From contig JAFZZR010000174.1 in NCBI GenBank assembly GCA_017615635.1, positions 1 through 52,904 of the forward strand: a DNA stretch of 52,904 nucleotides, read 5' to 3'. Below the pieces are notes generated by a model. It did no database searches. It was given only the letters and a program-made list of their open reading frames with translations, and was not told the origin of the DNA. This DNA comes from Lentisphaeria bacterium (GTDB taxonomy: Bacteria; Verrucomicrobiota; Lentisphaeria; Victivallales; UBA1829). The position numbers and the translations under genes are program-made. Below, piece after piece: positions 42,466-51,816 of the stretch (position 1 is the stretch's first letter; the number at the start of each line of letters is the position of its first letter).

Positions 42466-43443
42466 ATGATCGACATCGATAAAGTCCGCTTGTGGAGTGT
42501 CCGGTTCGTACGCACGCCGGAGCTGAGATATATGCCGTATTCCGGCATGATCGTGGAGGAAGTCGAGGAACCCGGCTACTGCATGCCGGAGGTGTCGAAT
42601 TCCCTCATTCCCCTGTCCCTCGGCGGACAGCTGACTCTTACGCTGAACGGGCACGGCATTTTCCAGATCGGAGGAAAACAGTACGAATGCGTACCTGGGA
42701 CGGCGAACCTCGTTCACTGCAGGAACCCTCTTTTTTCCTGCCGCTGTCCGAAAGAGGGACGGGAAAACTGGCATTTCATCTGGATCAATTTTCCTGGCGA
42801 GGCCAGCAGCCGGATCATCGGGGAAATCAACCGGGCGTACGGTTATTTTTTTCATCTCGGCAGAGAGAGCGAACTGGAGAAGGAGCTGCTGTCCTGGCGG
42901 AAATATGCCGGCGCGACCTTCTCGCAGACACCGCAGGATGCGGCCGAAATGGTATTCGACATTTTCAGGATGCTGCTCCGACCCGGAGAGATGGATCTCC
43001 GCAGGCAGGAAAAAAAGAGTCAGGTCCGGGATATCCGGAGCGAGATCCGCAATTCGTTCGACGAATCCGTAACAGCTACGGATCTTGCTAAAAAACTCGG
43101 CGTATCGCAGAGTTATATTTCCAAGACATTCCACACGGAAACCGGACAGACGATCCGGGATTACAAAGAAAATCTGAGGCTCGGGGAGGCGATATCCCTG
43201 CTGCAGAACAGCAATCTCTCCTGCAAGGAGATCGCGCTGCTGTGTCATTACGGATCCTACCACAGTCTCTATCGGGCCTTCCGGAAAAAATATCGGATTT
43301 CACCGGAGATCTTCCGGAAAAAAAGCATCGGCAGGACGAAAAACCATCTTCTGCCGGAGTTTGATGAAAAGCAGCCCGGATATGCGGGAAGAGAAAATGT
43401 TAAAAACAAACACATAATGTGCAATTTTAACACGAATCGCTGA
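42466..43443 (+). CDS. AraC-family regulator of the pseudopilin/GH42-like operon
   Basis: A 325-residue regulator. The N-terminal sensor ('LSLGGQLTLTLNGHGIFQIGGKQYECVPGTANLVHC') is cupin-like. The HTH domain includes 'SVTATDLAKKLGVSQSYISKTFHTETGQTIRDYKENLRL' and 'SCKEIALLCHYGSYHSLYRAFRKKYRISPEIFRKK'. The start at 42466 has GGAG upstream; the open frame further upstream runs through the operator. Divergent gene order and the two related operator sites point to control of the minus-strand operon and of itself. A stretch of basic residues and a nested inverted repeat mark its 3' end. Confidence 0.92.
   Translation: MIDIDKVRLWSVRFVRTPELRYMPYSGMIVEEVEEPGYCMPEVSNSLIPLSLGGQLTLTLNGHGIFQIGGKQYECVPGTANLVHCRNPLFSCRCPKEGRENWHFIWINFPGEASSRIIGEINRAYGYFFHLGRESELEKELLSWRKYAGATFSQTPQDAAEMVFDIFRMLLRPGEMDLRRQEKKSQVRDIRSEIRNSFDESVTATDLAKKLGVSQSYISKTFHTETGQTIRDYKENLRLGEAISLLQNSNLSCKEIALLCHYGSYHSLYRAFRKKYRISPEIFRKKSIGRTKNHLLPEFDEKQPGYAGRENVKNKHIMCNFNTNR
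43399..43431. repeat. Nested inverted repeat at the 3' end of the AraC gene
   Basis: GTTAAAA (43399-43405) pairs with TTTTAAC (43425-43431), and inside it CACATAATGTG (43411-43421) is a perfect palindrome. It lies 22 bases before the predicted promoter of the glutamate dehydrogenase gene, so it may be an operator for that gene or a weak terminator for the regulator. Confidence 0.45.
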
Positions 43444-43452
43444 TGATTTCCC

Positions 43453-43480
43453 TTGCATAAGCAGAAATCCGGGATATACT
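43453..43480 (+). promoter_or_regulatory. Promoter of the glutamate dehydrogenase gene
   Basis: TTGCAT (43453-43458) and TATACT (43475-43480) with a 16-base spacer, 74 bases before the ATG at 43555. Confidence 0.65.
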
Positions 43481-43554
43481 ATGACAGGAACCGAACCGGA
43501 ATCACCGGTCACACGTCTGCGGATTTCTCAATATTACAATATGGAGGCAGAAAC

Positions 43555-46476
43555 ATGTATCGCACCGAATCACTGGAAGCCATCATCGCGGAAAACGCCG
43601 GTCAGCTGGAAGAGTGCTGTGAAAAACTGTTCCGGATCATGCCGGAATACTTCTTTGTCACGGTCAGCAACGAAATTCTGGGGATGCTGCTTCCCTGCAT
43701 TTCGCAGCTGCAGCCGGGGAGCCAGGCCATCGAGCGCCGGCACGAGCGCAAACTGTACCGCATGTATCTGGCCTCGCACGAGGATTTTCATGCGTACAAT
43801 CTGGCGGAGAAACTTCGGTTCCGCGGCGCGCTGATCCATGAATCCACGCATCCGTTCATTACCGAAGACGGCGAAGATTACTATCTGGTGGTTGAGATCT
43901 TCACGCTGGAACCCGAATACGGGTCGGCGGGACGGTTCAGTTTCCAGGAGATCTGCGGATCCCTGAAAATGGAGAAGGGCCGCAAAGCCGCTCTGAAGAA
44001 GCTGTACGACCGGCTGAACTGGAGCCAGCTCAACGATCTGACGGAGGACCGTCTGCTGGAACGCATGGAAATGGCGCTGGATGTGGAGGGCCGGGCCTGC
44101 GCATCGGTCCGTATCACGGGAAAAGCGGACGAACACCGCATGCTCGTGCTTGCGCAGAACGCGGGCAGCGGCAGTTCCTATTTCAATCTTGTGGTTGCCG
44201 CGCTGAATCTCTACGGCTTCAACATCAAGCGTGCCTACTGGCGTGAATTCGCCCATGGGAACGATCCGGCGGATCTGGCGCATGCCACCGTGGACTGCGG
44301 AAGTTTCTATTTTTCGGGCGACAAATCCAAACTGGCCGATCTGGAACGCGCGGTCAAAGCGCTTTACTGGGGAGAGATCGAGGATATCTTCTACCGGGAA
44401 TTCTGCCTGAAGCGGGGATTGAATCCGGCCGATGCGGCATTCTTCCGCGCCGCCGCCGAATTCCTTCACAGCCAGTTCGCGTTCGTCAACCATTCCGCCT
44501 ACATGGAGAACAACATCAAGCGGATCATCACGATCTATCCGGAACTCGCCTTCCGGATCTTCGCCTATTTCCGCTCGAAATTCGATCCGTCCGTCAGGCG
44601 CCCTGCGGCAAAGGCGCTGAAGGCGGAGGCCGCGGCGATCGAGGCGGAGATCGCTGGAATCAACAGCGGACTTTCCGAACGGGACACCTGGTCGAAAAAC
44701 ATCTTCCGGGCTATGCTGAACTGGGTCGAATGCATCCGCAAATGCAATTTCTTCGTACCCGATAAGGGCGCTCTGGCGTTCCGCCTCTCCCCCGATTTCA
44801 TGGATTTCTTCGCCTCGGTCTCCCCCAACTACATCGGCGCCTTCCCGAAGGACCGGCCCTTCGGCGTGTTTTTCTTCCACCGGTCCAATGCCGCCGGATT
44901 CCAGATCCGTTTTTCCGACATCGCCCGGGGCGGCTGGCGGACGGTGATCCCGCGCCGGATCCCCGGCTTCCTCGAAAGCCGCGATCTTTACAATGCCGCG
45001 CACGATGAACTGTTCCGAGAGGGCTACGTGCTCGCCCACACCCAGCACATGAAAAACAAGGACATCTACGAGGGCGGATCCAAAATGATCATGCTGCTCG
45101 ACACCGACCTGCCCCGCGAAAAGGTCAAGCCCACCCTCTGGGAGGCGCAGGCCGCCGTCTTCGACGCCTTCCTCTCCCTCATCAACTGCGACGCAAACGG
45201 CAGACTCCGCGAGAAAAACATCGTGGACGCCCTCGGACGCCGCGAGATCATCGAGATCGGGCCGGACGAAAACATGTTCGACGCCATGATCGCCTACATG
45301 GGCGACTACGCCGCCGCCCGCGGATATATTCTGGGCAGCGGGATCATTTCCGGCAAGCCCGAAAGCGGCATCAATCACAAGGAATTCGGCGTGACCAGCT
45401 TCGGTGTGCACACGTACCTTATGCGCACACTCCGGGAATTCGGCATCGATCCCCGCAAAGATGCGTTCTCCGTCAAGATCTCCGGCGGTCCCTTCGGCGA
45501 TGTGGCCGGCAACATGATGAAGCTGCTGCTCCGCACCGAAAAGGGGAAGCCGGTCTATTCGAAGATGCGCATCACCGCCATTACGGACGGACCTGCCGCC
45601 ATTTATGATCCCGCCGGGATCGACCGTACGGAACTCGCCCGTCTGGTCCTGAAACAGAATCTGGACGCCTTCGATCCGAAGAAACTCAAGGGCGAAGGCG
45701 CACTCATGCTCTTTTCCGAGATCATCACCGGCAAAAACGGCGATGAATTTCACCGCGCGGTGGAAGTCCGCAAGGGAAAGAAAGTGGAGATCACGCTCAG
45801 CAGAGATGAATTCATGCGCCGCTTCCAGGAAAATCTGGAAACCTATGCCGATTTCTTCATCCCGTGCGGCGGACGTCCCTCCACCGTCAACGGGTCCAAC
45901 TGGGAACGCCATGTCAAACGCGAGGGACGCGGATGCCTGGCCATCGTGGAAGGCGCCAACTCCTTCCTGACCCCGGACGCCCGCGTGGAACTCCAGAAGA
46001 ACGGCGTGCTGATCGTCAAGGATGCCTCCGCCAACAAATGCGGCGTCATCACCTCCTCCTACGAGATCCTCAGCGGACTGATGCTGGATCCGGACGAATT
46101 CGTCAAGGTCAAATCCGTTCTGGTGCCCCAGGTGATGAAAAAGCTGGAGCAGACCGCCTCCCGCGAGGCCGAATGGCTCTTTTCCATGCGCCATACCACC
46201 GGCCGCATGATGACCGAGCTGACCGAAGAGCTCTCCCGCTCGATCAACGCCAAGAACATTCAGATCGGGGAATATCTGGAAGCCCATCCGGAATGCTTTT
46301 CCGAAAAGATCATTCTGGATCATCTGCCGGAGATTTTCCGCAGCAAGTACAAAAACCGACTGAACCGCATCCCCGCGGAATACCGGAAGGCGATCGTCTC
46401 CGTGGAACTGGCCTCGAGGATCATCTACACCGCGGCAAACCGTCTGGAAGACGAAATCGCACGCGTCTGCCGGTAA
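43555..46476 (+). CDS. Large NAD-type glutamate dehydrogenase
   Basis: A 973-residue protein, the roughly 115-kDa GDH class (longer than the 450-residue hexameric type, shorter than the 180-kDa type). The start at 43555 follows GGAGG; an upstream TTG lies in the promoter. The N-terminal 400 residues are a regulatory region. The catalytic core has 'GFQIRFSDIARGGWR', 'HTQHMKNKDIYEGGSKMIML' (catalytic Lys region), 'GDYAAARGYILGSG' and the nucleotide-binding 'SGGPFGDVAGNMMKLLLR'. It converts glutamate to 2-oxoglutarate plus ammonia with NAD, a route for amino-acid breakdown. It is a single gene with its own promoter. Whether it uses NAD or NADP is assumed from the class. Confidence 0.88.
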   Translation: MYRTESLEAIIAENAGQLEECCEKLFRIMPEYFFVTVSNEILGMLLPCISQLQPGSQAIERRHERKLYRMYLASHEDFHAYNLAEKLRFRGALIHESTHPFITEDGEDYYLVVEIFTLEPEYGSAGRFSFQEICGSLKMEKGRKAALKKLYDRLNWSQLNDLTEDRLLERMEMALDVEGRACASVRITGKADEHRMLVLAQNAGSGSSYFNLVVAALNLYGFNIKRAYWREFAHGNDPADLAHATVDCGSFYFSGDKSKLADLERAVKALYWGEIEDIFYREFCLKRGLNPADAAFFRAAAEFLHSQFAFVNHSAYMENNIKRIITIYPELAFRIFAYFRSKFDPSVRRPAAKALKAEAAAIEAEIAGINSGLSERDTWSKNIFRAMLNWVECIRKCNFFVPDKGALAFRLSPDFMDFFASVSPNYIGAFPKDRPFGVFFFHRSNAAGFQIRFSDIARGGWRTVIPRRIPGFLESRDLYNAAHDELFREGYVLAHTQHMKNKDIYEGGSKMIMLLDTDLPREKVKPTLWEAQAAVFDAFLSLINCDANGRLREKNIVDALGRREIIEIGPDENMFDAMIAYMGDYAAARGYILGSGIISGKPESGINHKEFGVTSFGVHTYLMRTLREFGIDPRKDAFSVKISGGPFGDVAGNMMKLLLRTEKGKPVYSKMRITAITDGPAAIYDPAGIDRTELARLVLKQNLDAFDPKKLKGEGALMLFSEIITGKNGDEFHRAVEVRKGKKVEITLSRDEFMRRFQENLETYADFFIPCGGRPSTVNGSNWERHVKREGRGCLAIVEGANSFLTPDARVELQKNGVLIVKDASANKCGVITSSYEILSGLMLDPDEFVKVKSVLVPQVMKKLEQTASREAEWLFSMRHTTGRMMTELTEELSRSINAKNIQIGEYLEAHPECFSEKIILDHLPEIFRSKYKNRLNRIPAEYRKAIVSVELASRIIYTAANRLEDEIARVCR

Positions 46477-46515
46477 GGTAGTAATACGTCGAGCCCGATA
46501 TTCCGGTTCCTGACT

Positions 46516-47100
46516 TCAGCGGCCGGAATACCGGGCGGCGGTCTTTTCCAAAAGCCAGGCCATGTTCCGGCCCAGGTTCTTCATGTTGGCGACTCCCTCG
46601 GCATCGGAAAGGACATCCCCGATCTCCCGTCCGTACACCATGTTCCAGTAGGTGGATCCGACGAGAAGCATTTCCTTATTGAGGAAGAAGTGATTCATGG
46701 TATCCACGGCGGCCAGTCCTCCGCCCCGGCGCACAGCGGCCACGGCCGCGCAGACCTTGTGCTTCAGGAGTCCGGGATTTACGGCGGCGACTACGCCTGC
46801 GCGTTCCAGCAGGGCCTTCATTTTGGCGGAGACGTCCGCCGAATAAACAGGAGAGCCGAGCAGGATCCCGTCGGCGGCAATCATTTTCTCCATGACGGAG
46901 CAGAATCCGTCGTCTTGAAAAACGCAGTTCGACTTCCCTCGGCAGGAGAAGCAGCCGCGGCAGGGAGCGATTTCGAGATCCGCCAGCTGGATCAGCTCGG
47001 TTTCGACCCCCGCCGACTCCAGCTCGTCGAAAACCAGACGAAGGATCAGAGCCGTATTCCCGTCCTTCCGGGCGCTTCCGTTGATCCCGATCACCTTCAT
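46516..47100 (-). CDS. Iron-sulfur flavoprotein (Isf-like, NADPH-dependent FMN reductase fold)
   Basis: A 194-residue flavodoxin-fold protein. The FMN loop reads 'INGSARKDGNTALIL' (6-20). The cysteine motif C47-x2-C50-x2-C53-x5-C59 matches the C-x2-C-x2-C-x4-7-C cluster of iron-sulfur flavoproteins first seen in methanogens and common in anaerobes. 'GILLGSPVYSADVSAKMKALLER' is the second FMN-contact region. It is probably a cytoplasmic electron carrier or an oxygen/peroxide-stress reductase. The gene has a promoter in a repeat shared with the membrane protein gene upstream (47133-47188). Confidence 0.9.
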   Translation of the reverse strand: MKVIGINGSARKDGNTALILRLVFDELESAGVETELIQLADLEIAPCRGCFSCRGKSNCVFQDDGFCSVMEKMIAADGILLGSPVYSADVSAKMKALLERAGVVAAVNPGLLKHKVCAAVAAVRRGGGLAAVDTMNHFFLNKEMLLVGSTYWNMVYGREIGDVLSDAEGVANMKNLGRNMAWLLEKTAARYSGR

Positions 47101-47132
47101 AAGCTCACCTCCGGTCCTTCGTCTCCTGTTTC

Positions 47133-47188
47133 ATGCGTACGGATCATACTGTACACCCTCCCCGACAGGATTGCAAGGCGCCGGATCG
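47133..47188 (-). repeat. Promoter-bearing direct repeat, copy 1
   Basis: A 42-base block (47147-47188) is identical to 49283-49324, and a further 9 bases (47133-47141) match with a 2-base length difference between. On the minus strand it contains TTGCAA (complement 47171-47176), 17 bases, TACAGT (complement 47148-47153), about 48 bases upstream of the flavoprotein ATG. It thus looks like a duplicated promoter cassette. Confidence 0.85.
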
Positions 47189-47199
47189 GGAAGGAGGCA

Positions 47200-49194
47200 T
47201 CAGTCCGGTAGGATCATTTTCTCCCGACGGACCCGGAACAAATAAAAGCTTTCATCGTTGACGACAGGTTCGAATACATCCGGATGCGCCAGCGCGTAAT
47301 CCAGTTCGATCCGATTGTTTTCAAAATAATTGTGCTGGGCGTTAACTTCAATCGCCAGATGCGTGATCCCCGCATTGCGAAGACGCTTCAGCCAAACCTC
47401 GCAGGAGGCCGGCGGATTCCGCAGAGTCCGGATATCTCCCGCTTCATGGGGGTGCACCGTGTCCTTCTCGGATGGGGAAATCGCCAGAACCAGATTTCCC
47501 GGCTGATCTTCCATGAACATATAGCTGTTCCAGAGCGCTACGGAAGCGATGCGGCACGGCCTTCCGGTCGAAAAGAAATCATCCTGCACGCACTGCGCTG
47601 CACGGCTCCGAACCGGATCCGAGACCTGTTCATAAGTATATGACTTCAGTTTGATGCGGAGCAGGAAACAGGCCGGCAGAAGCAGAAGGAAAACCAGGAC
47701 CGGCACCGCGACGAAGTCCGCATACCGTTTGCGGAACAACAGAGCACCGGCCAGAAACGGGAGGAAAAACAACGGCAGGAACAGGCATTTCGTCGTAAAC
47801 GGGAATGCGTACAGCGAGAGAAGGACGACGAATGCAGCAGCCACGCTCAACCGACGAAACCGCTGCGGCATTTTACAGGCACGAAGGAGCGGGATGAATC
47901 CGGGCGTCAGGAGCATCACTGCGGGAATGAACTGTCTCGGCTGAGCTATGGCCGGATAAAAGAACAGATGCACAAAAAAAAGTACTGTTCCGCAGCAGAC
48001 GGGAACAAGGAGAAGCCTTTCACAGAGATGCAGGCGGCGTCTTTTCAGCAGAAAAAAGAGAAAGAAAGCAGCGGGCAGCGATCCGTACAGAAGAACGGTC
48101 GGAAGGTTGAATCCCCACGAATCCCCGGTGACAAAAAACTCCCAAAGCTGCGGCCAGGCCGAAATCACCGGAGGACGGAAGAAATCGATCCCCTGCGGAA
48201 AAACGGCGCCGAAGCGGACCGGATAAAAAGGATTCCCGGTCCGAAGAAAGTTTTCAAGATAGGCGCAACCGCCGGCAAACAGCGCGGCGGGAATGATGCA
48301 GAGCGTGTAGGGACGCCATTTTTTGCGGAAAAGAAATACGATGCAGAAGACTCCGGTAACAAGCGGGGCCGCGAGCAGCCCGGAATATTTCATACCCGCA
48401 GTACATCCCATGACAAGACCGGCGAGGATACCGAGCCGTTTATCCCCGCCTCGTACAGCTCCGGTAATCAGGAAGACCGTTCCCGTCAGAAGGAAAGAAC
48501 CTGTGAGTACGTCGGAATAGCAGAGCATGGCGTTTTCGCACAGAATCCCCGTGCCCGGCAGAAGCGTAAAAAGGAGCATCGATCCCAGCGGACCGCAGGA
48601 ACAGATTCCCGCAAGCATAGCGAGAGCGCACGCGGCGCCGAGCAGCGCAAGCGGCTGAAGAAATCCGGCCAGAAAAGATGTTCCCGTCGGCATCATAAGC
48701 CAGCCGTAAAGCATTTCGCTGTAAGGCGGCAGATATTCGCAGGGAAGACCGTGAATGGCAATCGGAGTCAGACGCCCCATCCGGATCCACATGGCCGGAA
48801 AATACAGGTGATATAAAAAGGTGTCTGTACCGCTGTGAATGATGGCACACTTGAATCCGATCAGAAGGAACAGGGCGGCGCCGAGACCGAGAAGGACGCG
48901 CACGGGCAAACCGTATTCTTCAGCCGAAGGGATTTTCTTCCTGCGGAGGCCGACGAGAAGGCAAACCGCAATCCCGACTCCAAGCGAAACGAGGAAATAA
49001 ACGGAAGGATCAAAAAGTGCAAAGGATGCCGCGATCCCAAAGGAAGCGAGACCTTCGAGCATCCATACGGTGAGAAAAAATGCGAGAAATCCGGTGCGTC
49101 CGCCGCGGTTCATACGTGAAGCCGCACACCAGGCGCCGACGGCCGGGACGGCATTATAGAGGATGAAGGAAACAAATACGATCAGATAATACAT
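47200..49194 (-). CDS. Polytopic membrane protein, probable GT-C glycosyltransferase
   Basis: A 664-residue protein with about twelve or more transmembrane segments and a C-terminal soluble domain (about 535-664). The first large loop has 'SGTDTFLYHLYFPAMWIRMGR', like the D-x-x-x-Y-H loop of GT-C enzymes that use polyprenyl-phosphate sugars (PMT/ArnT/GT39-like). 'LGLGAALFLLIG' and 'GMKYSGLLAAPL' are typical helix ends. The soluble tail ('GITHLAIEVNAQHNYFENNRIELDYAL') resembles the C-terminal domain of some such proteins. It could glycosylate a lipid or a surface protein such as the pseudopilins. Family and substrate are not certain. The promoter lies in repeat copy 2. Confidence 0.8.
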   Translation of the reverse strand: MYYLIVFVSFILYNAVPAVGAWCAASRMNRGGRTGFLAFFLTVWMLEGLASFGIAASFALFDPSVYFLVSLGVGIAVCLLVGLRRKKIPSAEEYGLPVRVLLGLGAALFLLIGFKCAIIHSGTDTFLYHLYFPAMWIRMGRLTPIAIHGLPCEYLPPYSEMLYGWLMMPTGTSFLAGFLQPLALLGAACALAMLAGICSCGPLGSMLLFTLLPGTGILCENAMLCYSDVLTGSFLLTGTVFLITGAVRGGDKRLGILAGLVMGCTAGMKYSGLLAAPLVTGVFCIVFLFRKKWRPYTLCIIPAALFAGGCAYLENFLRTGNPFYPVRFGAVFPQGIDFFRPPVISAWPQLWEFFVTGDSWGFNLPTVLLYGSLPAAFFLFFLLKRRRLHLCERLLLVPVCCGTVLFFVHLFFYPAIAQPRQFIPAVMLLTPGFIPLLRACKMPQRFRRLSVAAAFVVLLSLYAFPFTTKCLFLPLFFLPFLAGALLFRKRYADFVAVPVLVFLLLLPACFLLRIKLKSYTYEQVSDPVRSRAAQCVQDDFFSTGRPCRIASVALWNSYMFMEDQPGNLVLAISPSEKDTVHPHEAGDIRTLRNPPASCEVWLKRLRNAGITHLAIEVNAQHNYFENNRIELDYALAHPDVFEPVVNDESFYLFRVRREKMILPD

Positions 49195-49270
49195 TCGTAT
49201 ACCCCGAAGTTTTGCTGTTCTTCCCGAACCTGGCAGAAGGTAATTTCAGAATCCGAATCCGGGCGGTCCC

Positions 49271-49324
49271 ATGCGTACGATGTACTGTACACCCTCCCCG
49301 ACAGGATTGCAAGGCGCCGGATCG
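49271..49324 (-). repeat. Promoter-bearing direct repeat, copy 2 (in a 302-base gene-free stretch)
   Basis: Second copy of the repeat at 47133-47188, lying in the gene-free stretch 49195-49496. On the minus strand TTGCAA (complement 49307-49312), 17 bases, TACAGT (complement 49284-49289) gives a promoter about 90 bases upstream of the membrane protein ATG. The rest of the stretch holds the plus-strand promoter of the UDP-xylose synthase gene; I see no other feature. Confidence 0.85.
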
Positions 49325-49393
49325 TGCGAAAAACCGTCGGCGGCCCGAACCGACTGTTGTCTGCATTTTTTTTGTCTTCCGGAAAAAAAGGAC

Positions 49394-49422
49394 TGGCATT
49401 TTAGGGGAGATGGATGTACATT
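49394..49422 (+). promoter_or_regulatory. Promoter of the uxs-murF-murE operon
   Basis: TGGCAT (49394-49399) and TACATT (49417-49422), spacer 17, 75 bases before the ATG. The -10 is the same as in three other promoters of the window; the -35 is weaker. Confidence 0.5.
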
Positions 49423-49496
49423 GCCTCGAACATCAACAACAAAGACGGCCCTGACAAAATGAGTCAGCGTCGTCAGCAAACGAGGCGGGATACGCA

Positions 49497-50453
49497 ATGA
49501 CGAAAAGAAAAACCATTCTTGTGACCGGAGGCGGCGGCTTCATCGGTTCGCATCTCTGCGAACGTCTTCTTCAGGAAGGCTGCGATGTCATCTGTCTGGA
49601 CAACTTTTTCACCGGCAGCAAAAACAACATCCGGCACCTGCTCAATTCACCGGCATTCGAGCTGATCCGTCACGACATCACCGTGCCTATCAGCCTGGAA
49701 GTGGACGCCATCTACAATCTGGCCTGTCCCGCCTCTCCGGTGCACTATCAGCACGATCCGGTACAGACGGCCCGGACAAACGTGCTGGGAGCGATCAACA
49801 TGCTGGAGCTGGCGCGCCGCCTGAAAATTCCGATTCTGCAGGCGTCCACCAGCGAGGTGTACGGCGATCCCAACGTTCATCCCCAGCCGGAAAGCTACTG
49901 GGGGAATGTGAACCCCATCGGGATCCGCAGCTGTTATGATGAAGGGAAACGCTGTGCGGAAACACTGTTCTTCGATTACAACCGCCAGTACGGGATTCCC
50001 ATCAAGGTCATCCGCATTTTCAATACTTACGGACCCAGAATGCTGCCTAATGACGGTCGCGTGGTGAGCAACTTCATCGTCCAGGCACTTGCGGGCAAGG
50101 ACATCACCATCTACGGCGACGGACGGCAGACCCGCAGTTTCTGCTATGTCAGCGACCTCATCGAAGCCATGATCCGCATGATGAAGACGCCGGCCCGGGT
50201 CACGGGTCCCGTCAATCTGGGCAATCCCGGCGAATATACAGTACGCGAGCTGGCCGAAAAAATCATCCGGACGGTCGGATCCAAGTCCAAGCTGGTGTTT
50301 CAGCCTCTGCCGCAGGACGATCCCGCCCGGCGGAAACCCGATATCTCGCTGGCGAAGGAACTCCTCGACTGGAAGCCGACCGTCTCGCTGAAGGACGGCC
50401 TGAAAAAAACCGTGGACTACTTCCGGGAACTGAAGGAAAACAATCATGGATAA
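49497..50453 (+). CDS. uxs: UDP-glucuronate decarboxylase (UDP-xylose synthase)
   Basis: A 318-residue extended [13 protein letters not shown] (11-20) binds NAD; '[19 protein letters not shown]' is the signature phrase of UDP-xylose synthases; '[11 protein letters not shown]' holds the Ser/Thr; Y-D-E-G-K in '[14 protein letters not shown]' is the Tyr-x3-Lys pair; '[19 protein letters not shown]' and '[17 protein letters not shown]' complete the substrate site. The enzyme turns UDP-glucuronate into UDP-xylose by oxidation, decarboxylation and reduction, giving xylose for surface glycans. Its end overlaps the murF start by 8 bases, so envelope-glycan and peptidoglycan precursor synthesis share a transcript. 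Confidence 0.93.
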   Translation: MTKRKTILVTGGGGFIGSHLCERLLQEGCDVICLDNFFTGSKNNIRHLLNSPAFELIRHDITVPISLEVDAIYNLACPASPVHYQHDPVQTARTNVLGAINMLELARRLKIPILQASTSEVYGDPNVHPQPESYWGNVNPIGIRSCYDEGKRCAETLFFDYNRQYGIPIKVIRIFNTYGPRMLPNDGRVVSNFIVQALAGKDITIYGDGRQTRSFCYVSDLIEAMIRMMKTPARVTGPVNLGNPGEYTVRELAEKIIRTVGSKSKLVFQPLPQDDPARRKPDISLAKELLDWKPTVSLKDGLKKTVDYFRELKENNHG

Positions 50454-51816
50454 AGAGCTCTTCACTTTTGAGGAAATCCTGCAGGCCACGGGCGGGACAT
50501 CCGTCGGCGAGAAAAAAAACGGCGTGTCTGTCTGCGCCGTCTCCACCGACACGCGAAAGCCCATGCCAGGCGCTCTGTTCATCGCACTGCGGGGCGAAAG
50601 TTTCGATGCCCACGCTTTTCTGGGGGATGCCGTTGAAAAAGGCGCCGCCGTCCTCTGCGTGGAAAAGAGTTCCGGCGCGCCGCTGCCTCCGGGTATTCCG
50701 GTCGTGGCCGTGGACTCCACGGAGAAAGCCTATCAGGATCTGGCCCGGTTCCATCGGATGCGGTTCCCGGCGCTCCGGGTGGCCGCTCTTACGGGGTCCT
50801 GCGGAAAGACCAGCACGAAAGAAGCTCTGCGTGCCATATTCAACCACGTATACGGAAACGATCACGTGCTGGCCACGGAAGGCAACACGAACAATCAGGT
50901 AGGCGTTCCGGCGAATCTGCTCAAGCTGGAACCGCGGCACAAGATCGCCGTGCTGGAGGCCGGAACAAGTCATTTCGGCGAAATCGAGCCGCTGGCCCGC
51001 TGCATCCGTCCGGACCACGCCTTGATCGTATCCATCCGCTCCTCCCATATCGAGAATCTGGGCTCTCTGGAAGGTATAGCCTCGGAGAAGTCTCACATTT
51101 TCGGCGAACTTCCGCCGGAAGGCGGCGGCGTGATCCCGTTCCGCTGCGCGGGGAATGACATCCTCCGCGAAGCTCTGAAGGGACACCGTATCCTGACCTT
51201 CGGCACGGAAGAGGAAGCAGATTACCGCGCGGAGTATCTGGGCGGGAATCTGCGGGGCGCCTCCTTCCGTCTGATCCGGAAAGAAACCGGCGAGACTGCG
51301 GAAGTGAACTGGTCCGTGCCGGGCGAGCATCAGGCCGTGAATGCGGCGGGCGCAGCGGCGCTGGCCTCGTTCTTCGGGATATCGCTGGCGGACGCGGCGG
51401 AGGGGCTGAAGGGAACCACGCTGCCGGGCATGCGTATGCGGATCGCCGAACACGGCGGCGCAACCTGGATCAACGACGCCTACAACGCCAATCCCGACAG
51501 CATGAAGGCCTCACTCCTCTGGCTGAAGGAATTCGCGGATGCCTCCCGTCTGGTCCTCGTTTTGGGCGATATGGGGGAACAGGGCGACCGCGCGCCCGAG
51601 GCTCATGCCGACGTCATCCGCTTCGCACGGGACAACTTCCCGGCGGCACGGATCGTTGCCGTCGGCCCCATGATGTCCGAGGCAGGGAAAGGCATTGCCG
51701 ATTCTTCGTTCACCTCCTCCGCGGAGGCAAAAAATCTGCCGGTCAAGCCGGGCGATCTGGTATTTCTGAAAGCCTCGCGCTCAACTCGACTCGAACTCGC
51801 GGAACCGGAAAATTGA
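50446..51816 (+). CDS. murF: UDP-N-acetylmuramoyl-tripeptide--D-alanyl-D-alanine ligase
   Basis: A 456-residue Mur ligase. N-terminal UDP-MurNAc-peptide domain ('[27 protein letters not shown]'), ATP loop GSCGKTS (117-123), '[11 protein letters not shown]' (Mg/ligand loop), '[15 protein letters not shown]' and '[16 protein letters not shown]', which is diagnostic of MurF. It adds D-Ala-D-Ala to the UDP-MurNAc-tripeptide in the cytoplasm, completing the peptidoglycan precursor. It is encoded before murE, the reverse of the usual dcw order. The stop overlaps the murE start (TTGA). Confidence 0.95.
   Translation: MDKELFTFEEILQATGGTSVGEKKNGVSVCAVSTDTRKPMPGALFIALRGESFDAHAFLGDAVEKGAAVLCVEKSSGAPLPPGIPVVAVDSTEKAYQDLARFHRMRFPALRVAALTGSCGKTSTKEALRAIFNHVYGNDHVLATEGNTNNQVGVPANLLKLEPRHKIAVLEAGTSHFGEIEPLARCIRPDHALIVSIRSSHIENLGSLEGIASEKSHIFGELPPEGGGVIPFRCAGNDILREALKGHRILTFGTEEEADYRAEYLGGNLRGASFRLIRKETGETAEVNWSVPGEHQAVNAAGAAALASFFGISLADAAEGLKGTTLPGMRMRIAEHGGATWINDAYNANPDSMKASLLWLKEFADASRLVLVLGDMGEQGDRAPEAHADVIRFARDNFPAARIVAVGPMMSEAGKGIADSSFTSSAEAKNLPVKPGDLVFLKASRSTRLELAEPEN

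Noticed and set aside
43453-43554. Upstream extension of the glutamate dehydrogenase frame
   Set aside because: The TTG start lies in the predicted -35 element; the ATG at 43555 has a clear GGAGG.
43570-46323. A 917-codon open frame on the minus strand inside the glutamate dehydrogenase gene
   Set aside because: The plus strand carries a complete dehydrogenase with promoter and Shine-Dalgarno; the antisense frame is low-complexity and GC-driven.
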